Below, piece after piece: positions 58,030 to 64,000 of a DNA stretch of 64,000 nt. The notes beneath the pieces were generated by a model. It was not told where the DNA came from and ran no database searches. It was given only the letters and a program-made list of their open reading frames with translations. This stretch comes from Epiperipatus broadwayi. Its lineage: Eukaryota > Onychophora > Udeonychophora > Euonychophora > Peripatidae. The first letter of the stretch is position 1. Each line of letters starts with the position of its first letter. The stretch covers positions 4,032,001-4,096,000 of the forward strand of contig JAQFVV010000031.1 in assembly GCA_028023455.1 (NCBI GenBank), in the 5' to 3' direction. The translations under genes were made by a program, and so were the position numbers.

Positions 58030-59337
58030 ACTTGTCAAGATTTTTTTCTCAAATTTTTCATTCCTTTGGTATACAACAAGCACTCATTTATCATGGATTC
58101 AAAGCACTTTGTAGTAATAACCAAGAAAGTAAAAATTGAAAGAACTAACATATGGTAATCTTTGATGTGGAATGTTTTTTCACAAATGTGGACTGTGCTG
58201 AAACTTTGTGTATTGTAAAAAAATGATTGAATGACCATAATTACCTACTAACTAGAACTATTAACATTTACATAACAACAACAAATTTTCAATACCACAC
58301 ATAATTTTTCCAACAAAATAAAGGGGTATCTATGGTCTTATCATTATCATATCTTATTATCAATATTTATAAGAAACTATTTGAAACCATAGCCATATAT
58401 TCTATTCCATATCCACTTACAAGTTTGGCTTTGCTATATTGCTGATATATTTGTTATATAGACATGTGGTGAAGCACTATTACAGAAATTCTGGATCATA
58501 TCAACAACATATCTCCCTTCATTAAATTCACAATAGAATCTGAACAAAAACATAAATTGACATTTTGAGATATTCTTGTGACAAGATTCCCTCATGACAA
58601 AATCTAAACTACAACCTACAACTCTGACCCCACACCCACAGAAAAATACTTAGCATATACAGTCAACTACAACAGAGATGTAAAACCTGGAGTTATAGTA
58701 TCATTATGTGATAGAGCAAAAGAAATTTGTTCAGAAGCAGTAATTTGGAAAAAGATCTCATAAAACAAACTCTCACAAAAGATGGTTATCCATCAGCTAT
58801 CATTAAGAAAACCTTAAATAGACAACAAAAAGAAATATAAAAAACATTATTGATATTGTAGTATACCTATACATGCTAAGAATAGCATGCACCCTAAAGA
58901 AATTCATAATACCAGCATTCCAAAGTCATAACACACTAAGAGAAATTTGGATATCTACAAAATTTAAACTTGAAATGCTGATAACAAAAACTGCATCTAT
59001 AAAATACCATGTGAATGTGAGAGAATGTATATTGGTGAGAGCAATCACCACGCTAAAAAGCTATTAAAAGATCACAAACTGATGATTAGAAAAGAAAAAA
59101 CAGACATATTCAAAGTAGCAGACCATATATATATACCAATGAACATATGTTCAATTGGAAAAATATAAAAATATTAGGTAGAGAGAAAAAAGTACAAAGA
59201 AGAAAAGTCAAAGAAGTTACTCATATGACTATATCAAATAACTCCATAAGTCAACATAGTGTAATTAAATATAATATCTGGAAAACACTTATTAACTTTG
59301 TTCTTAAAAAACACATGGAGAAATCAAGACCTTTATA
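58030..59337 (+). pseudogene. Penelope-like element, reverse transcriptase plus GIY-YIG endonuclease, decayed (copy B)
   Basis: Blocks of a Penelope-type protein appear in order across frames. KHFVVITKKVKIERTN comes first, then IFDVECFFTNVDCAETL (motif A, like FDVxSLFTNVP). NKGVSMVLSLSYLIINIY follows (like KGxxMGSPLSPxxANxYM). A damaged YVDD region (about 58430-58465) is next, then FTIESEQKHKLTF. KYLAYTVNYNRDVKPGVI and VSLCDRAKEICSE match the H.....K.G.V..L..RA..IC region. The endonuclease has CIYKIPCECERMYIGES (58995-59045) with KDHKLMIRKEK, then RRKVKEVTH. At least a dozen stops or shifts. The lineage matches the fragment at 656-1010. Confidence 0.82.
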
Positions 59338-59510
59338 GATAAGTATATGAAATACCTACTGACTGTTGCCTTTGGCAGAATAGCTCATTTTGGTTAGAGC
59401 ATTACCTTAAAATTCAATATTCAAGAATATAAAGATTCAGATTTAATTCCCATACAAGTACTGTCACTTGTCAGACCATAAACATTTGAAGAAGGGAGGA
59501 AAATAATAAC
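59338..59510 (+). repeat. tRNA-like tail attached to Penelope-like copy B
   Basis: tagctcattttggttagagca (about 59382-59402) fits a tRNA D-arm/A box, and cagatttaattccc (about 59431-59444) fits a weak B box. The same block, decayed, follows the other copy of this element at 935-1000. It is therefore either part of the element or a repeat co-mobilised with it. Confidence 0.55.
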
Positions 59511-61404
59511 AATTGAAATGTTGTATTAAATACTAATCCATGGAATATTACTGCAGTGGAATGTATTCAGAAAATTTAAATAAAGTTTAAAATTTTTCTA
59601 AAGACATTCAGATTTTAATATTAGATTTTGAAAATAGTTTAACAAACAATTAATACTAAAATGCCATTATCACAAACCTTCAAACAAAGAGTCTTCTTTT
59701 TAATTGTTTTTTTAATGAATAAAAATTAATTTTATGGTGTATATCAAAACAAAATACACATACACACATAATGATCACTGATTTATATTTAATCTGAATT
59801 TAATAACAGCAATTCATTTTGATAAAAAGTGTGAGAATAATATGAGATAAACTAAGTACTGATCTAGACAACTATCTACATTCCATTTTCTCTTTGTTTC
59901 TTTAAACTCTGCTTTGATGTCATGAAGGAATACTGAGATGATTAATTCATGGAAGATTCTTTGGATTTGGAAAAGAGATTTATTGCAATACTCCATAATT
60001 TATAAATTCAAAGTGGAATCTAAAACTTCTTACTTTTCATTGACATATCTTTTTTTTCATGAACCTTTAGTAGCATTTGTCTTTCAATTTAGTCTTTGGA
60101 TTTGAGAAAATGAGAGAGGCGGAGTGGGAGAAAGGGAGAAGAATATGATCAATTCTAAGTTTTCAAGGTTTTCTTGGATTTCTCATCATAATACTACTTA
60201 ATAAAAATCAATTAATGTATAATTTCAAACAACTTCTTTTAGTATTTGCAATTAACAGATTTATTTTGGAAATTTTTATTCTTCTTGGATTTTAAAATTT
60301 TTAAATTTCTTCTTTGGTTTTTTAAAAAGTGAAAAGAGTGAAGGAAAATGGGGAGAAAGATGATATATTGTAGAAGTCTTGATGACTGATGAAAAAAATA
60401 ATTATCAGCTCCATTCAATACAAAATACAAATCAAATGAACAAATTAAATGAAAATGAACTGGCTGGCTTTGAAACAACAATAAATTAATAAAAAAAAAA
60501 GAGCTTAAAAATAAAACTTCTTTCTTATTGATTTGGATTCCCATTATCCTCCTGATAGTTGTTTACTTCATAAAAATTGAAAAATAAAAAGCACCATCAC
60601 TTTTATTTTGAGTCAAGTAATTTATTATCAGCTTGCATGGACAATGCAAAATCACTCTAAACTTTTCTCTATCATAAATGACTCAAGGTCTCGATATGAA
60701 GAATGTAAGAAGGTTTATTTTTACTTTTTAAAAGTAAAAACTAATAAGAAAATAATAATAATACAATTTAAATGAACACCTCCAAGTCTAATATTTTCAG
60801 TTAGTGTTCAAATAGAAATATTTTAACAATATGATCAATGAAAAACACAATATTGATTTTTAAATTAATTTCTAACAAGTTAAAGGGGAAAAAGTATATA
60901 TTGTCATACATGGCAATGGGAAAATGTTTCATTTCTATCTTTTAGTTTTCTATTGTATTTTTTTTTTAATTTTTTGCAAATCTATGATTTTAGCTACATA
61001 AAGTAGTAAAGAATATGAATCTTAAATTTATTATTAATTATCCCAGAATTATTTGGTAATATAAATGCAGCATTTTAAAAAAACAATTAAAGACAAAATG
61101 AAATGTAGATAATCAAGTAGATCAGTACTGATAAATGGTTGTTAATTCTTCATTAAACGTAAGCTAGAGAAATCATTTTGTTACATTATTTTATATATAC
61201 TATTTTTTATTCAAATGATCAAAGATAACTGAAGTTAACTCTTATCTAAGGTAACTAAAATCATGTATAATTATTGATCTAGTGTAAGCTATATATATAT
61301 ATTAATTTTAATATTCTCATGAATAAATGATAAATTCATATTATTAATTCTGGGAGCTTCTGTGTAATAAAAATGTTACAGCTAAATGGCTGATGTTTCT
61401 GTAC
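59511..61404. other. AT-rich DNA, no feature seen
   Basis: Only low-complexity frames, such as a Lys/Phe/Leu-rich 101-codon minus frame at 60239-60544, taken as chance. Confidence 0.5.
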
Positions 61405-61451
61405 AATAACAAGTACTTTCCTCAGAAGCTCTGAGGAAAGTACTTATTATT
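61405..61451. repeat. 21-bp hairpin
   Basis: Arms 61405-61425 and 61431-61451 (aagtactttcctcag / ctgaggaaagtactt plus flanking AT bases) pair with one mismatch around a five-base loop. No coding context. Confidence 0.75.
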
Positions 61452-63919
61452 GGAGAGAGAGATAGACTAAGGGGTATAGAGAAAAAAGGAGGTGAAAGAA
61501 GCAAGAGTATTAAAGTTCAAAAATTCATGAACATTAGTTTTATTACTACAATATGAGTAAAATGATGTTTGAGAAATAATTATAATGTAAAAGAGGTGAG
61601 CTATGTCAGGAGCAGTAATATGTTTCAGCCCCTCCAGAATATTTATAATAATTAATGGGTACTAAATAATAGTACTATATTCAAATTTTAATACTAGTTT
61701 CTGAATATTGATATTTTTCACTGAGAAGCTAAGGTCCAGAAACTATCATAATGATTTGAATTAGCATTGCTATCTAATGTCTATTGATTAGTCAAGCTTA
61801 CAATAGATGGTTCTGGAGTAATGGGTAGAGTGAATCTCTCACTACTAATATTAGATGTTAAAAACTCAAAGAAGGATATCAGATTATTTGTGTGACATAA
61901 AATGTGAAGAATAACAACAGGAAATAATCTATTATTATTTGATATCTATTCAATGATCATGCTTAAATGGTTAATGGTTAATTAATACAAAATGAATTGC
62001 TGCATTCAAATTATTTTTTTAATGTAAAAAAAAAATTCAAAATATATACTTGAAGTTTTTCTCTGATTGTTATTGAAATTAAAAATAGGCAAACCTTTGT
62101 GTAATTCTTATGCATTTTTTTTTACTTGAAAGACTAATAAGTTGAATTATTTGTAATATTTTTAGTCTCCTTTAATATCATATCAAAAATAAAAATGTTA
62201 TTTTAAAAAGAACATAATGAAAATTTAAAAAGTATTATAAATTTATTCTTTATGAATTAAAACTTAAATTTTTCTAGCAGATATAAATATTTCTCAAAAA
62301 GCTTTTCAACTGTCATGCACAAATCTGTTTTCTATAGAACTAAAAATAATGGGCATGTATTTCTAAAAAAAGATAGTTTATGTAATAATTGATAATCAAT
62401 TATTACAAGCACAGTGTTAGATAGTACTTATTAAAAGGTAATCACCCCTTCTTCATTAGTGCCATTAAACAGTGATAGTAACTGCAAGAATACTCTCATC
62501 CCAGTGAAATCTAATACTATGCTAGTAAAATTTATTGATTACTACATAATTTAACAACTTCTAATACTATAATGATGTAAATTATAATATTTCATAAGTA
62601 TTAATAAGATTATTAGAAAGAAATGGACTTAAAGAATGATTTATATATTAATGCTTTCATTTCCAGACACTTAAGATTGGCTCATATAAGTGCATTTGAG
62701 TCATTCTTATTTTCTCAAAGTCTTTATCTTGTAATTAGGGCAAGAGTATCTTCACAGTTATCATTTATTGTTTAACAGCATTAGGGATGAAGGGTTGATT
62801 ATCTTCTAATAACTACAATAAATAGTTTAATGATTTTTTTTTAAAAAAAATATTTTTTTCTATAAAATAATAATAATTTTCTTCTAATGAATTTTTAAAA
62901 AATGTAAAAAAAAAACAAAAACTGAATTATTTAAAACATTTTTTATTCTTCTTTATAATTACATTCTCAATAAAATTAATATTGTCAAAAAAAAAAGAAT
63001 GTGAAGATTAAACTGTTACTATAAATTATACATGTTTATAGAAAATAGTGTCTTTTATATTCATTTTTTTTATTTCAATTAATATGATGTTTTACTTTAA
63101 TAATATATTTTTTCATTATTATATTTTATAACTTTTATTTTTTTCTTTTATTCAGAAGTATCATGACATAACATTTGCAAAACAATTTTTTTTTTATTAG
63201 TTGTCAAATATATTACTGTGGTTTCTAATGGTTCACGCTTATTTATCATTATATTTTCAGTCTAGAATAACTTTAAATATTGTGTAATACTTAAATTCAA
63301 TTTTTTCCTGTCATTTCATTGCTTTTAATATGTTTCTTAAATTTATTTTATTTTCAAATCTTAAAAATTCATTTTTTGGGGGGATTTCTACTTTTCTATT
63401 TCTTTGTTTGAATTTCCTTTCTCAATAGTTTATTATTTCCAGTAACAGTAAATTAATTATCTTAAATTATGCATCCTATTTATATTTTACCAATTTTCTG
63501 TGATAAACAACTACATTGCTTTAACTCTGGCATTCCTTTAGTAATAGTTCAACATAAACTAAAATTTCATTTCATAAGGACATATTAGTTGGTTCTAAAT
63601 AATGTTCTTCATTAAACGACATTATTATCATTTAAAAAATGTAATCATCACATCAATCCCGTATTCTCAACTTTGTTAATATTCTTTTAAATTATTTTTT
63701 TACTTTTGTTCAAGTAATAAAAGTAATAATAATTACTCTGTCAATTTAATGCATTATTTAATAGCTAGAAATTTTAACAGTCAAACTCGAACTGTCACCT
63801 CGGATGTGCAAACATCACATGAGTTTAAAGTAGGTAATCTTTTGATTTTTTTGCTTAGAGAAATAAAAGATTTATTAAAATTAATAATTTTTCTACAGTA
63901 CAGGATTTTTCATACCTGC
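61452..63919. other. AT-rich DNA, no feature seen
   Basis: Homopolymer-rich sequence; no domain, array or inverted terminal repeat recognised. Confidence 0.5.
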
Positions 63920-64000
63920 ACTTCTATATGTAATATATAGGGGATTTGAACTCAGACTTTCACACGATTCTCAACCATCCATGCTATCTCATACCACTGA
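63920..64000 (-). mobile_element. Hammerhead/Pol III repeat unit, partial, runs off the window
   Basis: The reverse complement reads tcagtggtatgagatagc...ggatggttgag...agtctgagttcaaatcccctata, matching 5545-5605. A box tagcatggatgg at 63976-63986 (complement) and B box gagttcaaatcc at 63942-63953 (complement). If complete, the hammerhead would lie just beyond position 64000. Confidence 0.7.

Noticed and set aside
60239-60544. 101-codon minus frame with Phe/Leu-rich start
   Set aside because: Low complexity; resembles a membrane segment only because of T-rich DNA.

Overview
The window is very AT-rich non-coding DNA from an animal genome, built almost entirely of mobile elements in several states of decay. 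I see no host protein-coding gene. The identification as a metazoan rests on four things: Ty3/Gypsy LTR retrotransposons, several Penelope-like retroelements with GIY-YIG endonuclease domains, a LINE with a C-terminal zinc motif, and tRNA-derived short repeats with Pol III A and B boxes. Base composition, simple repeats and general style would fit a lophotrochozoan such as a cephalopod mollusc, but that is only an impression.

Layout. 0.66-8.05 kb: Penelope-like fragments (656-1010, 1590-2900, 6536-6845), a hairpin element with a 13-bp target duplication (4074-4553), and a tandem repeat of about 446 bp carrying a type I hammerhead ribozyme fold and tRNA-like Pol III boxes (5423-6060). 8.05-26.11 kb: two nested Gypsy elements. 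E1 lies on the minus strand, has no pol, and is flanked by an ATAT duplication. E2 lies on the plus strand, carries gag and pol with three visible lesions, and sits inside E1's coding region. 27.76-34.91 kb: E3, a second pol-less minus-strand element that keeps a full capsid-type gag. 34.92-43.62 kb: E4, an older decayed gag-pol Gypsy element, ten bases from E3 and interrupted by a block with a 205-bp tandem repeat. 43.7-55 kb: inverted-repeat and hAT-like remnants, a possible solo LTR, a tRNA-Gly(TCC)-derived retropseudogene with 20-bp target duplications, and a 41-bp perfect hairpin with 15-bp duplications. 55.2-59.5 kb: a 5'-truncated LINE and a decayed Penelope-like element followed by a tRNA-like tail. 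The window ends in another copy of the tRNA-like part of the ribozyme repeat, on the minus strand.

How the parts may work together. E2 is the only nearly complete protein source. E1 shares E2's LTR almost exactly, and E1 and E3 share the same gag-tail-to-3'-noncoding junction, so they look like a non-autonomous lineage moved in trans by an E2-type element. The LTRs are unusually long (2.2-2.8 kb) because they contain minisatellites (122-bp and 132-bp units in E1/E2). The best candidate for an under-described system is the hammerhead plus Pol III repeat at 5.4-6.1 kb, which resembles known hammerhead-bearing retroposons (Sm-alpha, retrozymes, Penelope terminal repeats). A second element at 4.3 kb carries a decayed hammerhead.
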